NCBI RefSeq assembly: GCF_003610735.1
Contig: NZ_RAQM01000006.1
Location: 82,176-146,175, forward strand
DNA length: 64,000 nt
Origin: Tenacibaculum lutimaris
Lineage (GTDB): Bacteria; Bacteroidota; Bacteroidia; Flavobacteriales; Flavobacteriaceae
Direction of reading: 5' to 3'
Part shown: positions 15,957-24,806 of the stretch, piece after piece
Layout: every line of letters begins with the position of its first letter
Position numbering within the stretch: position 1 is the stretch's first letter
The notes under the pieces: model-generated
What the model was told of the DNA's origin: nothing
Database searches by the model: none
What the model saw: only the letters and a program-made list of their open reading frames with translations
Position numbers and translations under genes: made by a program

Positions 15957-15985
15957 CAAATATAGCTTATGTAACTTAGGTTACA
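15957..15985 (-). promoter_or_regulatory. Crp/Fnr-type palindrome, site 4, and -7 box (mtfA-like gene)
   Basis: TGTAACTTAGGTTACA (15970-15985) has two perfect half-sites. On the minus strand TATATTTG (15964 to 15957) matches TAnnTTTG. Here the palindrome is only 5 bp upstream of the box, centred near -27, a position that would favour repression rather than class II activation. Confidence 0.6.
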
Positions 15986-16060
15986 TTACTTAACAATAGC
16001 TTTTTTTAATTTTACAATCAGTTAAGCAACCTTTCCCCAATATTTCCCTTAAAGATAAAA

Positions 16061-16090
16061 AAACAGCAGAGAGCTTATCTTCTGCTGTTT
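16061..16090 (-). terminator. second terminator of the glycerophosphodiester operon
   Basis: Arms AAACAGCAGA (16061-16070) and TCTGCTGTTT (16081-16090) with a 10-base loop; on the minus strand the stem runs into seven T residues. It backs up the hairpin at 16117-16143. Confidence 0.75.
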
Positions 16091-16110
16091 TAATTTTTAC
16101 TCTGTCTCAT

Positions 16111-16143
16111 AAAAAAGGGCTAGAAAAATAACTTTTCCAACCC
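16111..16143 (-). terminator. first terminator of the glycerophosphodiester operon
   Basis: An imperfect 11-bp stem between 16117 and 16143 (GGGCTAGAAAA against TTTTCCAACCC), followed on the minus strand by a six-T run at 16116-16111, about 30 bp after the last gene of the operon. Confidence 0.7.
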
Positions 16144-16173
16144 TCTTCAAAATAAACAGAAATTTATAAAAAA

Positions 16174-17103
16174 CTACTTTTCTCTACGCAATCCTTCTTT
16201 TTTTAAATAGCTTAATAATTCTTCTGGCCTATCAGTCATAATTGCATTTGCTCCATTTTTTATTAACCAGCCCCAAGATACTTCTGGTCCTTCTAATAGA
16301 GCCATTTCGTCTGTTCTTCCTGCAACTAATGCATCCCAAAGTGGGATATTTAAAACAGTTATTCCTTTTTTATTTAATCTTTTTATTTCTTTAAAATTTT
16401 TAGTGTTTGTACTTGAAAAGGTAACCTCATAAGCTATAGGTGATAATTTTTTGTTATAATCCTTCACAAATTCCTCTGGGTTATCAGTATTATCAATTAG
16501 TATAGGCATATATATGATCTCTTTCATTAAATCTCCATACTTTTTAAGCATAAAATCAACCGTTTCTCTTCCTTTAAAAATTGCTTGATTTACTGTTCCA
16601 GTTTCTTTTAAAACCTCGTAGGCTTCCCTTACAGTATTTCCTTCAACTTTATCTAAATTAATCATTATTTTCCCTTTAGCTAACAACATTATCTCTTTAA
16701 GTGTAGGTATTTGTTGCCTAGAATGTCTTACTCCGCAGGCATTTTTAAGTCTTAACTTTTTAATTTCTTCCAAAGTCATATCACTAACTTTTCCTTTACC
16801 ATTGGTTGTGCGATCAACAGTTGTATCGTGAATAGCTACTAAGTGCCCATCTTTAGTTAAACGTACGTCTATTTCAACAATATCGACCCCTAAATCAATA
16901 CACCTTTGTACTGCCATTAAACTATTTTCTGGTGCGTACCTCCAATCTCCTCTATGTGACACAACCAAAACATGGTTCTTCTGAGGCTTTTTTAGCTGTT
17001 CTAAAACTAAAGCTGCCTTCTCTAAATTTTTTTCTTGTGCATTAGAATCACTAACTACACTGAATAAAAACAATGCAGTTATTATAAATACTATTCTTTT
17101 CAT
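16174..17103 (-). CDS. glycerophosphodiester phosphodiesterase, secreted (copy 1)
   Basis: A 309-residue TIM-barrel GDPD enzyme that cuts glycerophosphodiesters to glycerol 3-phosphate and an alcohol. I take the ATG at 17103 because a clean Sec signal peptide follows (ending SNAQ); the frame reaches 17145 but the extra residues spoil that signal. Catalytic motifs are intact: SHRGDWRYAPENS (His-Arg and Glu-Asn), VDIVEIDVRLTKDG with the metal-binding Glu and Asp, and AIHDTTVDRTT with the second His. C-terminal NGANAIMTDRPEELL is typical. It is periplasmic or surface-exposed. It is the last gene after SusC, SusD and a second GDPD, clearly a paralogue of the latter. Confidence 0.93.
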   Translation of the reverse strand: MKRIVFIITALFLFSVVSDSNAQEKNLEKAALVLEQLKKPQKNHVLVVSHRGDWRYAPENSLMAVQRCIDLGVDIVEIDVRLTKDGHLVAIHDTTVDRTTNGKGKVSDMTLEEIKKLRLKNACGVRHSRQQIPTLKEIMLLAKGKIMINLDKVEGNTVREAYEVLKETGTVNQAIFKGRETVDFMLKKYGDLMKEIIYMPILIDNTDNPEEFVKDYNKKLSPIAYEVTFSSTNTKNFKEIKRLNKKGITVLNIPLWDALVAGRTDEMALLEGPEVSWGWLIKNGANAIMTDRPEELLSYLKKEGLRREK

Positions 17104-17155
17104 TTTTTGATTGTTTTTAAAATAGTATGGAGTAAAAAACTCCATACTATTTATT

Positions 17156-18091
17156 TTAATTATGAAGTCCTTTACTTCTAAGGTAATCTAATAACAACTT
17201 CGGTCTATCTGTTTGAATAATATCTATATTGTTCGTAATAAACCAATCGTAAACATTTACATCTAAATATGCTTTCTCATCATCATGACCTCCATTATGT
17301 TTAGCCCATAATGAATTAACCCATACACTTGCTCCTTTATTTCGAATAGTTTTAAATTTTTTTATAAGCGAAATTGTATCTTGAGGGACAGTAAACTCAA
17401 ACGCTAAAGGAATATCTCCTTCCAAATATTCATCTATTGTTTGTTTTGCATTTGGGTTTGCCAACCTTACAATTGGCATGAAGTTTACTTTATCTAAATA
17501 CTCTCCAAACTCATTTTCTACTTGTTTTTTAGACTTCGCTCCTTTTATAATTATCTGATCTAATGTTTGAGTTTTTTTAGCAACTTCATAACATTTATCG
17601 AAAATATCGTAACTCTTATCTAAATTAACCAGTATTTTACCTTTACATAAGTTTAAAGCTTCTTCTAATGTTGGAATTTTATTTGAAGTAGCCACTCCTA
17701 AACCATCTAAAAGCTGTAAGGTTTTTAAACTATCTAAAGTCCATTCATTTACTGCTCCTTTACCCTTAGTTGTTCTATCTATAGTCTTATCATGCATCAA
17801 AACTAAGTGACCGTCTTTTGTTTCTCTTACATCAATTTCTACCATATCAACCCCCATATCAATACAGCTTTGTATTGCTTGAAGTGAATTTTCTGGAGCA
17901 TTTCTCCAATCTCCTCTATGAGCTACAACTATAACTTCTTTATTGGTTGAATCGTGCAAATTAGCGAGCAAACTTTCTAGTTTACTTAGCTTTTTATTAG
18001 GCTCTTCCTCATTTTTTGATTCAGTGATTTTTTTACAACTTACAGCGCTGACTAGGAGTATTGATAATATTAAACTCTTAAATTTCATCAT
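17156..18091 (-). CDS. glycerophosphodiester phosphodiesterase, lipoprotein (copy 2)
   Basis: A 311-residue GDPD enzyme with a lipoprotein signal (lipobox SAVSC, Cys19), so it is membrane-tethered, unlike copy 1. Catalytic motifs are complete: AHRGDWRNAPENS, VDMVEIDVRETKDG and LMHDKTIDRTT. The C-terminal half matches copy 1 in layout (IDIIQTDRPKLLLDYL). It starts 16 bp after the SusD stop. Having one anchored and one soluble GDPD suggests different substrates or stepwise digestion at the outer surface and in the periplasm. The start may be either of two adjacent ATGs (18091 or 18088). Confidence 0.93.
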   Translation of the reverse strand: MMKFKSLILSILLVSAVSCKKITESKNEEEPNKKLSKLESLLANLHDSTNKEVIVVAHRGDWRNAPENSLQAIQSCIDMGVDMVEIDVRETKDGHLVLMHDKTIDRTTKGKGAVNEWTLDSLKTLQLLDGLGVATSNKIPTLEEALNLCKGKILVNLDKSYDIFDKCYEVAKKTQTLDQIIIKGAKSKKQVENEFGEYLDKVNFMPIVRLANPNAKQTIDEYLEGDIPLAFEFTVPQDTISLIKKFKTIRNKGASVWVNSLWAKHNGGHDDEKAYLDVNVYDWFITNNIDIIQTDRPKLLLDYLRSKGLHN

Positions 18092-18107
18092 TTAATTATT
18101 TTTAAAA

Positions 18108-19493
18108 TTAGTACCCTGGATTTTGTTGTAAAGCTGGATCTGCTGCTATTTGACTTGCTGGTAAAGGCATTAATAGTTTAGTATTATCCGAAATACCTAA
18201 TACCTCAGAAGCTCTATTTTGTCTTAAAATATCAAACCAACGATGTCCTTCCCAAACAAGCTCCAATCTTCTTTGTAAATCAACTTCAGTAAATACTGAT
18301 GACTTATCTTCCATTCCGTTATAATCTTCTAACCCAACTCTATTTCTTATCTGATTTATATAGTTAATGGCATTAGTTTGATTTCCTAACTCATTTTCAA
18401 CCTCAGCTAACATTAAAAGTACATCTGCATAACGCAATACTACCCAATCACTTTCTGCATCACCTACCACAGTAGTTGGAACAGCTATTTTATTATTATA
18501 TGCTACTCCTGATTCTAAAGTACCTACGTATACATCTTTACGTTTATCATTATTTTGATATAAACTATAAAAATCTGACTTTAAAACTCCATGTCCTTTA
18601 GTTCCTGTTAAATTCCCAACGACTCTTCCTGTAGGATTAAACATTCGATAAGCATCAGATCCTTCACTATTTGAATTTATTCCTGAAGAAAATTGTACTG
18701 CAAAAATAATTTCTTCATTAAGTTCATTACTTGTTGAAAACACCTCATTTACATCTACTAAATTGTGCGCTCCTGAACTTACTACTTCTTCTAAATGTAA
18801 TTTTGCTTGATCGTAATTTTGAAGCGTTAATTCCACCTTACCTAACAATACTTGTGCTGCAGATTTAACTACTCTCATCTTATTACTTTCACTTCTAACA
18901 GGAAGTAAATCTATAGCTTCAGATAAATCTTCTGTTATCTGAGTATACACTTCATTTGCAGGTGTTCTTTCTTGTCCAAAAGAATCTTGAGGATTAATAA
19001 TTTCACTAGTTATCAATGGAACGTCTCCATAAATCCTTACAAGATTGAAATAATATAGTGCTCGTATAAACTTCATCTCTCCTATTCTATTTTTACGAGT
19101 TTCTTCACTGTTATATTCAATATTTTCTATTCTATTAAGAACAATATTCGCTCTTTGAATTCCTTTGTAAGCATCTTTCCAAATATTAGCTATCAATCCA
19201 CTTTGAGCTATTACGTTATAATCATCAAGTTGTCCGTAAACACCTCCGTCATTAGCGGGTGTTTGGTCATAAGCATCTTCACCAGGAAGCTCTCCTATCG
19301 CAGGTATTGCTGTATCAAAGTTTCCTGTAAACTGTAAAGAAGCATAAACAGCATTTACAGCTTCTTCTAGCTCTGCTTCGTTTGAATAAAAATTATCTGC
19401 AACCTTACTGGTATTAGGGTTTTGTATCAGTTCATTATCGCACGAAGCAGTAACTAATGCAATAACAATTAAAAAATATATTGTACGTTTCAT
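18108..19493 (-). CDS. SusD/RagB-family surface lipoprotein
   Basis: A 461-residue outer-surface substrate-binding lipoprotein: signal peptide with lipobox VTASC (Cys18), a RagB/SusD N-terminal region with TPR-like helices (NSEAELEEAVNAVYASLQF, FIRALYYFNLVRIYGDVPL), and a C-terminal SusD domain (ADVLLMLAEVENELG, RRLELVWEGHRWFDILR, LMPLPASQI). It caps the SusC channel at 19513, 19 bp upstream, and delivers ligands. Most such pairs serve glycans; here the two GDPD genes downstream point to phosphodiesters such as glycerophosphocholine-like lipid head groups or teichoic-type polymers, which is inference. Confidence 0.95.
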   Translation of the reverse strand: MKRTIYFLIVIALVTASCDNELIQNPNTSKVADNFYSNEAELEEAVNAVYASLQFTGNFDTAIPAIGELPGEDAYDQTPANDGGVYGQLDDYNVIAQSGLIANIWKDAYKGIQRANIVLNRIENIEYNSEETRKNRIGEMKFIRALYYFNLVRIYGDVPLITSEIINPQDSFGQERTPANEVYTQITEDLSEAIDLLPVRSESNKMRVVKSAAQVLLGKVELTLQNYDQAKLHLEEVVSSGAHNLVDVNEVFSTSNELNEEIIFAVQFSSGINSNSEGSDAYRMFNPTGRVVGNLTGTKGHGVLKSDFYSLYQNNDKRKDVYVGTLESGVAYNNKIAVPTTVVGDAESDWVVLRYADVLLMLAEVENELGNQTNAINYINQIRNRVGLEDYNGMEDKSSVFTEVDLQRRLELVWEGHRWFDILRQNRASEVLGISDNTKLLMPLPASQIAADPALQQNPGY

Positions 19494-19512
19494 TTCTTCT
19501 TTATTTTATTTG

Positions 19513-22500
19513 TTAGTAAGTTACTCTTACTCCTACTAAATATGTTTTTGCTACTGGGTAATTTCCTCCATTATTAAAACCAGAGGTTAAAATATTCCCT
19601 GAAGTTCCGTCAGGATTCCACCCTCTATAATCTGTTGAAGTAAAAAGGTTATTTCCTGATACGTAAACTTGTAATTTTGAAAGCTTAAGTTTATTTAAAA
19701 GAGACTCAGAAAAATCATATGCTAAACGAACATCTCTTAATCGTATATAATCTCCGTTGTTTCTTTCAACTACAACTGAACTTCTCAATAACTTTCTCGA
19801 ATTAGAAAAGTTTCCAAAGTTTGGTTGCCCTAAAAATCCGTTCGGATTGTTTTCTGGGTGATACCTATTTTCAAAATAATATGTGGTTGGTACAGCAAAA
19901 CCTTCTCCTGATTCTGTTAAGCTTGACATATCTCCATCCATTAACGTTCTTCCTTTTACTCCGTTAAATCCAAAGCTAAAAGTAAATCCTTCATACTGTA
20001 AATTAGCCCCAAAACCATATGTGAAATCTGGCATATATGATCCTTTTGAAACTTTATCATCTACATTAATTACTCCATCACCATTCATGTCTTTCACTTT
20101 ATAATCTCCTGTTAGCGTTCCTGGTAAATGAGGTGTATTATCTATTTCTTCTTGGGTCTTAAAAACTCCATCAACTTCATAACCGTAAATTTCTGCAATA
20201 GAGTGCCCTACTTTAGTTACAAAATTTTGATCTGTTCCTGTAGCTATTTCTTTTTGCCCTGGACCAAGAGCTAGTACTTTATTGTTATATGAAGTTAAGT
20301 TTGCATTGAATCCAACTTTTACATTTCCTAAAGAAAAATCTTGTCCTGACAATTGAAGCTCTAGCCCTTTATTTTCCATTTCTCCAATGTTTGCCAATAC
20401 TGTAGTATAACCTGTTTGTTGAGGCACTGGTACATCTAACAACAAATCGCGTGTATTAGTTTTGTAATAGGCAGCACTTAAATTTACTTTATGAAACAGC
20501 CCTAAGTCTAATCCTACATTTAAAGAAGAAGCTACCTCCCAACCTAAATCTGGGTTAGGAGCCGTTGTGGTAATATACCCTGGAGCCAACCCTCCATCAA
20601 ATACATAATTAGAATCTGTTACCAATGCTTGAGAACTGTAATTCCCTATCTGATTGTTACCTGTTTGTCCCCAGCTACCTGAAATTTTTCCAAATGTGAT
20701 AATATCTTTTAGCGGGAAAAACTCTTCTCTATTAAATACCCATCCTGCCGAAACTGATGGAAAATACCCCCATCTATTATTACTACCAAATCGAGAAGAT
20801 CCATCTGCCCTTATAGCTGCCGAGAATAAATACTTTGAATTATAATCGTATTGTACACGAGATAAATAGGATTCTAAAGTCCAAATATCAAGAGTATTAT
20901 CAACGGTAAACGAACTACCTCCTGCAATGTTTTGAATATTATTATCAGCAAACCCTGTAGCTTTCACAGTAGTACTGCTTATTTTTTCTTTTTGAAAAGT
21001 ATGCCCCACAAGTACATTCAACGAATGCTTGTTAGATTTTAACTGATAATTTAAAGTATTTTCAACTAAATAATTATATCTATTTAATTTACGTTCAGTA
21101 GCATCTGCATCACTTCTAGGTGCAGGTGTACGATATGATCCTACATCCGATGGGTAATAATAGTTTCGTACATACGCATCATAATCTCCTCCCATTGAAA
21201 ACTTATATTTCAAATTTTTGAAGATTTCAGCATCTAAATAAATATTACCAAAAGTTCTAAAACGATCTTTTTGATCGATAACTTTTCTTGAAGTAGCTAC
21301 TAAATTTTCAACAGGTGTTCCATTAATACGTACTCCTTCTATTTCTCTTTGTTCATTAATTAACTGATCACTTATATTCAAGCTTCCATCAAACTTGTAC
21401 GGAGAATAAGAAGGAAAATTCAAAGGAATAAGCGCTAAAGCTCCAGAACTTCTGCTACTCTGATTTAAAGCATCTTGAACTGTAAACGTTGGTTTAATAT
21501 TTATTCCAAATTTTACTTTATCTGATATTTTTGAATCTAAATTTAAGGTTGCCGAATAACGTTTTAAACCACTACCAATTACAATACCTTCTTGGTGAAA
21601 ATATCCTAAAGAAGTATAATACCTTGTTTTTTTATTACCTCCAGAAATTGAAAGATCATAATTATACATTGGAGCAGCCCTAAACGCTTCATTCATCCAA
21701 TTTGTGTTGATTAATCCTTGCTCTCCATCAAGGTAAGGTTGTAGATAATCTAAATACAACTCTCTTCCGTCAATATTTCTACCATTAATTTTTTTAGTTA
21801 CCCTAACTGAGTTTGGGTCACTTTCACTTCTGTTTAAAGGATCTTTAGAAACATAGCCCCAGTTACGAGCTTCAGTTAAAAATTGAGCATGCTTATAAGC
21901 ATCTACAAGTTCAACTCCAGAACTTTGTTCTTGTATTCCCATGTAAGTGTGTAACGAAATAGAAGTTTTTTGATCTGATTTACCTTTTTTTGTAGTTACT
22001 AATATTACTCCATTTGCTGCTCTGGAACCATATATTGCTGCTGAAGCGGCATCCTTTAAAATACTTATATCAGAAATATCATTTGAATTTATAGAGTTTA
22101 ACGAACTTCCTTCTGTTAACGGATAACCATCTACTACAATTAATGGATTCGCACCTGCAGTTAATGTTCCTGTACCTCTAATTACAATTTGAGAAGCAGC
22201 TCCTGGTTGTCCATTGAACTGATTTACTACTACTCCAGACATTTTACCTGCTATTTGTTGCTCTATAGAGGCTGAAGCTACTTTCGTTAGTTCTTCATTT
22301 TTTAACTCTCCTACTGCACCAACTACTTTAGCTCTAGATTGTTCTCCATAACCTATAATAACAACTTCATCTAATACTTGAGCGTCTTCTAATAGAGTAA
22401 TGTTAAAAACTGTTTCTGAACCAATATTAATTTCTTTTGTTTCAAAACCAACAAAACTTACAACTAAAGTTTTAGCTTCGTTTGTTAACTCTAATTGAAA

Positions 22501-22953
22501 ATTCCCATCAAAATCTGTTGATACACCTATAGATGTTCCTTTTATACTCACTGTAGCTCCAGGTAAAGGCTCACCTGTTTTATCAACTACTTTTCCACTA
22601 ATTTTTTGTTGAATTGTTTTTTCTTTCTGTTGTTCTCTTTTTCCTATGATTATATTATTCTCTTCAATTTTATAATCAAAACCTACTTTTTTAGAAAGAT
22701 CATCAAGAATTATAGTAACCTCCTTATTTTGAAAGCTTACAGTGTATTTGTTAGAATTATTTGCGATGTAATCTCCATAAGTAAATTTAAATTGTGTTAA
22801 ATTTGTCATTTGCTCAAAAACAGTTACTAGAGTAGCATCATTGAGTTCTAATGAGATTTTTTCATTGTCTAGGTTTTTAGAAAACCCGTAATTTGCCTGA
22901 AAAATCAGGAATATGCCTATTACAAACAGGCGTGTTTTTTTAAATTGTTTCAT
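19513..22953 (-). CDS. SusC/RagA-family TonB-dependent receptor with STN signalling domain
   Basis: An outer membrane importer of 1146 residues from the ATG at 22953; the frame extends to 22989 but the signal peptide begins at the inner ATG. Order: signal peptide, STN secretin/TonB N-terminal domain (about 38-110, LELNDATLVTVFEQM...FDYKIEENNIIIG), carboxypeptidase-D-like domain (about 118-195, ISGKVVDKTGEPLPGATVSIKG), plug with the SusC signature (VVDGYPL, ILKDAASAAIYGSRAANGVI) and a large beta barrel ending in TYLVGVRVTY. The STN domain contacts FecR-type anti-sigma factors, and fecR with an ECF sigma gene lie directly upstream, so substrate binding should switch on the operon. Confidence 0.95.
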   Translation of the reverse strand: MKQFKKTRLFVIGIFLIFQANYGFSKNLDNEKISLELNDATLVTVFEQMTNLTQFKFTYGDYIANNSNKYTVSFQNKEVTIILDDLSKKVGFDYKIEENNIIIGKREQQKEKTIQQKISGKVVDKTGEPLPGATVSIKGTSIGVSTDFDGNFQLELTNEAKTLVVSFVGFETKEINIGSETVFNITLLEDAQVLDEVVIIGYGEQSRAKVVGAVGELKNEELTKVASASIEQQIAGKMSGVVVNQFNGQPGAASQIVIRGTGTLTAGANPLIVVDGYPLTEGSSLNSINSNDISDISILKDAASAAIYGSRAANGVILVTTKKGKSDQKTSISLHTYMGIQEQSSGVELVDAYKHAQFLTEARNWGYVSKDPLNRSESDPNSVRVTKKINGRNIDGRELYLDYLQPYLDGEQGLINTNWMNEAFRAAPMYNYDLSISGGNKKTRYYTSLGYFHQEGIVIGSGLKRYSATLNLDSKISDKVKFGINIKPTFTVQDALNQSSRSSGALALIPLNFPSYSPYKFDGSLNISDQLINEQREIEGVRINGTPVENLVATSRKVIDQKDRFRTFGNIYLDAEIFKNLKYKFSMGGDYDAYVRNYYYPSDVGSYRTPAPRSDADATERKLNRYNYLVENTLNYQLKSNKHSLNVLVGHTFQKEKISSTTVKATGFADNNIQNIAGGSSFTVDNTLDIWTLESYLSRVQYDYNSKYLFSAAIRADGSSRFGSNNRWGYFPSVSAGWVFNREEFFPLKDIITFGKISGSWGQTGNNQIGNYSSQALVTDSNYVFDGGLAPGYITTTAPNPDLGWEVASSLNVGLDLGLFHKVNLSAAYYKTNTRDLLLDVPVPQQTGYTTVLANIGEMENKGLELQLSGQDFSLGNVKVGFNANLTSYNNKVLALGPGQKEIATGTDQNFVTKVGHSIAEIYGYEVDGVFKTQEEIDNTPHLPGTLTGDYKVKDMNGDGVINVDDKVSKGSYMPDFTYGFGANLQYEGFTFSFGFNGVKGRTLMDGDMSSLTESGEGFAVPTTYYFENRYHPENNPNGFLGQPNFGNFSNSRKLLRSSVVVERNNGDYIRLRDVRLAYDFSESLLNKLKLSKLQVYVSGNNLFTSTDYRGWNPDGTSGNILTSGFNNGGNYPVAKTYLVGVRVTY

Positions 22954-23000
22954 ATTACATTTAGGTGTTGATTTTTTTTCGGATTTCAATACTTATCAAT

Positions 23001-23024
23001 AAGGACCTGTTCCAGCAGGTCCTT
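23001..23024 (-). terminator. strong hairpin between fecR and susC
   Basis: AAGGACCTG and CAGGTCCTT form a perfect 9-bp GC-rich stem with a 6-base loop immediately after the fecR stop. No long T-run follows on the minus strand, so it may be an attenuator or RNA processing/stability element rather than a full terminator. Confidence 0.55.
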
Positions 23025-23987
23025 TTATAGTTTAGCTGTTATTCTGATATCATTATTATAATTTTTAAGTTCTACTTCGTTTATATAATTAATTCTGTCA
23101 ATCAATTTTTCTAAAGATTCATTTCTCTTTATATAAAAGGCGTATAACTTTTTAGCCTTTAGGTCTTCATTAGAAAAAATTATTTCTTTTTCATATAAAG
23201 TTTTAAAAACTTCAGATAATTCTAAAAGTGTAATTTCTTTAAAAGACACTTGTTCCATTGCCCATAAATTATGCGCAACCGCCTTTGTTTTTCCTTTATA
23301 AAATGTATTATGTTTTCTATTAAATATTGCTAATTCATCTGGTCTTAAAAACTCTTTCTTTGATGAATTTTGAACACTCACCAAACCTGTATTAACACTT
23401 ATTTTAGTTATAGAATCGTTTGTTTTAACTGTGAAAGAAGTCCCAAGAACTCTAGTTGTTACTTCATCTGCTTTTACAGAAAATGGGTATAAAGAATCTC
23501 GTTTTACTTCAAAAAAAGCTTCTCCTGTAAGCGTAAGATTTCTATTAGTAGCAAACTTTTCGTGATAACTGATTCTTGAGTTTTCTCTTAATGTAATTTT
23601 TGACCCATCTGGCATCTGTATCGTCTTAGGGAGAATATCGTTATTCGCTATTTCTACCAAAGATGAAGAATTGTTCTTTTGAAAAAAGAAAGAGACTCCT
23701 AAAGCTATAATAAATAAAGCGGCTATCCACTTATAGTTATAAGTGATTATCTTTACCTGATTTTGTTTACTCTCAATTCTTTTCTCAATTGCTTCCCATA
23801 CAGACTTTTTAAGGTTATTTTTATCTAAATAATGAACTTGATCTTGATTATTAAAAGACTCTTCTAAAATATCTTCTAATAGCTCTTCGTTTTTTAAAGC
23901 TTCTTTTAGTTCTTCTAGCTCATTTTTATGCAAGCTTTTATTAGTAAGCTTTTCTAGCAAATATTTTATTCGTAAATTTTGTTTCAT
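23025..23987 (-). CDS. FecR-family anti-sigma factor
   Basis: A 320-residue single-pass membrane regulator; I take ATG 23987 rather than TTG 23993. The cytoplasmic N-terminal part (about 1-80) is helical and would hold the sigma factor; a transmembrane helix follows (about 85-102, WIAALFIIALGVSFFF). The periplasmic FecR domain (about 115-215) has TIQMPDGSKITLRENSRISY, LTGEAFFEVKRD and VLGTSFTVKT. A C-terminal DUF4974-type domain (SFKEITLLELSEVFKTLYE) probably meets the STN domain of SusC. It sits between the ECF sigma and SusC genes, the standard arrangement for cell-surface signalling. Confidence 0.93.
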   Translation of the reverse strand: MKQNLRIKYLLEKLTNKSLHKNELEELKEALKNEELLEDILEESFNNQDQVHYLDKNNLKKSVWEAIEKRIESKQNQVKIITYNYKWIAALFIIALGVSFFFQKNNSSSLVEIANNDILPKTIQMPDGSKITLRENSRISYHEKFATNRNLTLTGEAFFEVKRDSLYPFSVKADEVTTRVLGTSFTVKTNDSITKISVNTGLVSVQNSSKKEFLRPDELAIFNRKHNTFYKGKTKAVAHNLWAMEQVSFKEITLLELSEVFKTLYEKEIIFSNEDLKAKKLYAFYIKRNESLEKLIDRINYINEVELKNYNNDIRITAKL

Positions 23988-24047
23988 ACTCAACTCTTTC
24001 TTATTAATAAAGAGTGAGCTTTTAAAGAAATCCCTTACTTCTAAAGA

Positions 24048-24596
24048 TTAAGATAAGGTTAATAAGAAGTAACCAAAAAAATACAACAAGTTTGCTTTAA
24101 TTCGTAATGTATCAAAAGCTTTTCTAAGATGGGCTTCTACAGTTCTTTCTGATATATTTAATTCTAACGCAGCTTCTTTGTATGATAAGCCTTGTAGTTT
24201 CACCAATTCTATAACTCTACGTTGTCTACTTGGTAGTGTATTTAAAAGTTTGTTTATACTAGGTATATTTGAATTACTATCTGACTCAGTTTGTAGTAAT
24301 TCTTGTGTTTCTTTATAATATAATAAAGCTTCAGCTACTACTATTTTTTGTTTGTACTCAGCAATACATTTATTGCGAATTACTTTAAACAAATAAGCTT
24401 CGAAAGATTCCCAGCTAGGTGTAAGTGTTTTTTTCCTTTCCCATAAAATAACAAATGAATCTTGTATTATTTCTTTAGAAAGTTCAAAATCAGAAGTATG
24501 TTTAAATGTAAATGAGAATAATTTTGCGTGAGTTTTATCATAAAACTTTTTAAAAGCCTTTTGATTCCCTTCTATTATTTCCTCAATTACATTCAC
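24048..24596 (-). CDS. ECF RNA polymerase sigma-70 factor (Bacteroidota FecI-like)
   Basis: A 182-residue extracytoplasmic-function sigma factor. Region 2 (about 10-80) includes FYDKTHAKLFSFTFKHTSD, IIQDSFVILWE and AYLFKVIRNKCIAEYK. Region 4 (about 118-170) has LPSRQRRVIELVKLQGLSYKEAALELNISERTVEAHL split over the usual helix-turn-helix. The C-terminus ends with a hydrophobic tail (LLYFFGYFLLTLS) often seen in this Bacteroidota subfamily. It is the first gene of the signalling unit and should direct transcription of the SusCD-GDPD genes once released by FecR. Confidence 0.93.
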   Translation of the reverse strand: MNVIEEIIEGNQKAFKKFYDKTHAKLFSFTFKHTSDFELSKEIIQDSFVILWERKKTLTPSWESFEAYLFKVIRNKCIAEYKQKIVVAEALLYYKETQELLQTESDSNSNIPSINKLLNTLPSRQRRVIELVKLQGLSYKEAALELNISERTVEAHLRKAFDTLRIKANLLYFFGYFLLTLS

Positions 24597-24683
24597 TATT
24601 TTAAAATTGAGGTCAAATGTATTTTCTTTACATTTCCTTATCTACTACTTAGTATTAAATAATCGTAAAGCTTAAATAAAAAA

Positions 24684-24707
24684 ACCTGATAATAATTATT
24701 ATCAGGT
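24684..24707 (-). terminator. terminator after tRNA-Arg
   Basis: A perfect 24-bp palindrome with arms ACCTGATAATAA / TTATTATCAGGT, followed on the minus strand by a run of seven T. Confidence 0.85.
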
Positions 24708-24721
24708 ATATAAATAGTTAG

Positions 24722-24795
24722 CGACCCAGAGAGGACTCGAACCCCTAACCCTCAGAGCCGAAATCTGATGTTCTATCCAGTTGAACTACTGAGTC
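24722..24795 (-). tRNA. tRNA-Arg (anticodon TCG)
   Basis: Minus-strand cloverleaf of 74 nt. The acceptor stem GACTCAG pairs with CTGGGTC (one G-T wobble), with discriminator G and no encoded CCA. The anticodon arm has stem TCAGA/TCTGA around the loop TTTCGGC, giving anticodon TCG (reads CGN arginine codons). The T arm has TTCGAGT in its loop. It lies 11 bp downstream of yqeY and is followed by a terminator. Confidence 0.93.
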
Positions 24796-24806
24796 TATAA
24801 ATTTTA

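Noticed and set aside
22606..22800. Small plus-strand ORFs opposite susC and across the mur/fts cluster
   Set aside because: They are shadow frames opposite strongly supported genes, with composition set by the coding strand.
24597..24806. tRNA gene as an integration site for a mobile element
   Set aside because: No integrase, direct repeat of the tRNA 3' end or foreign-looking genes are found on either side.
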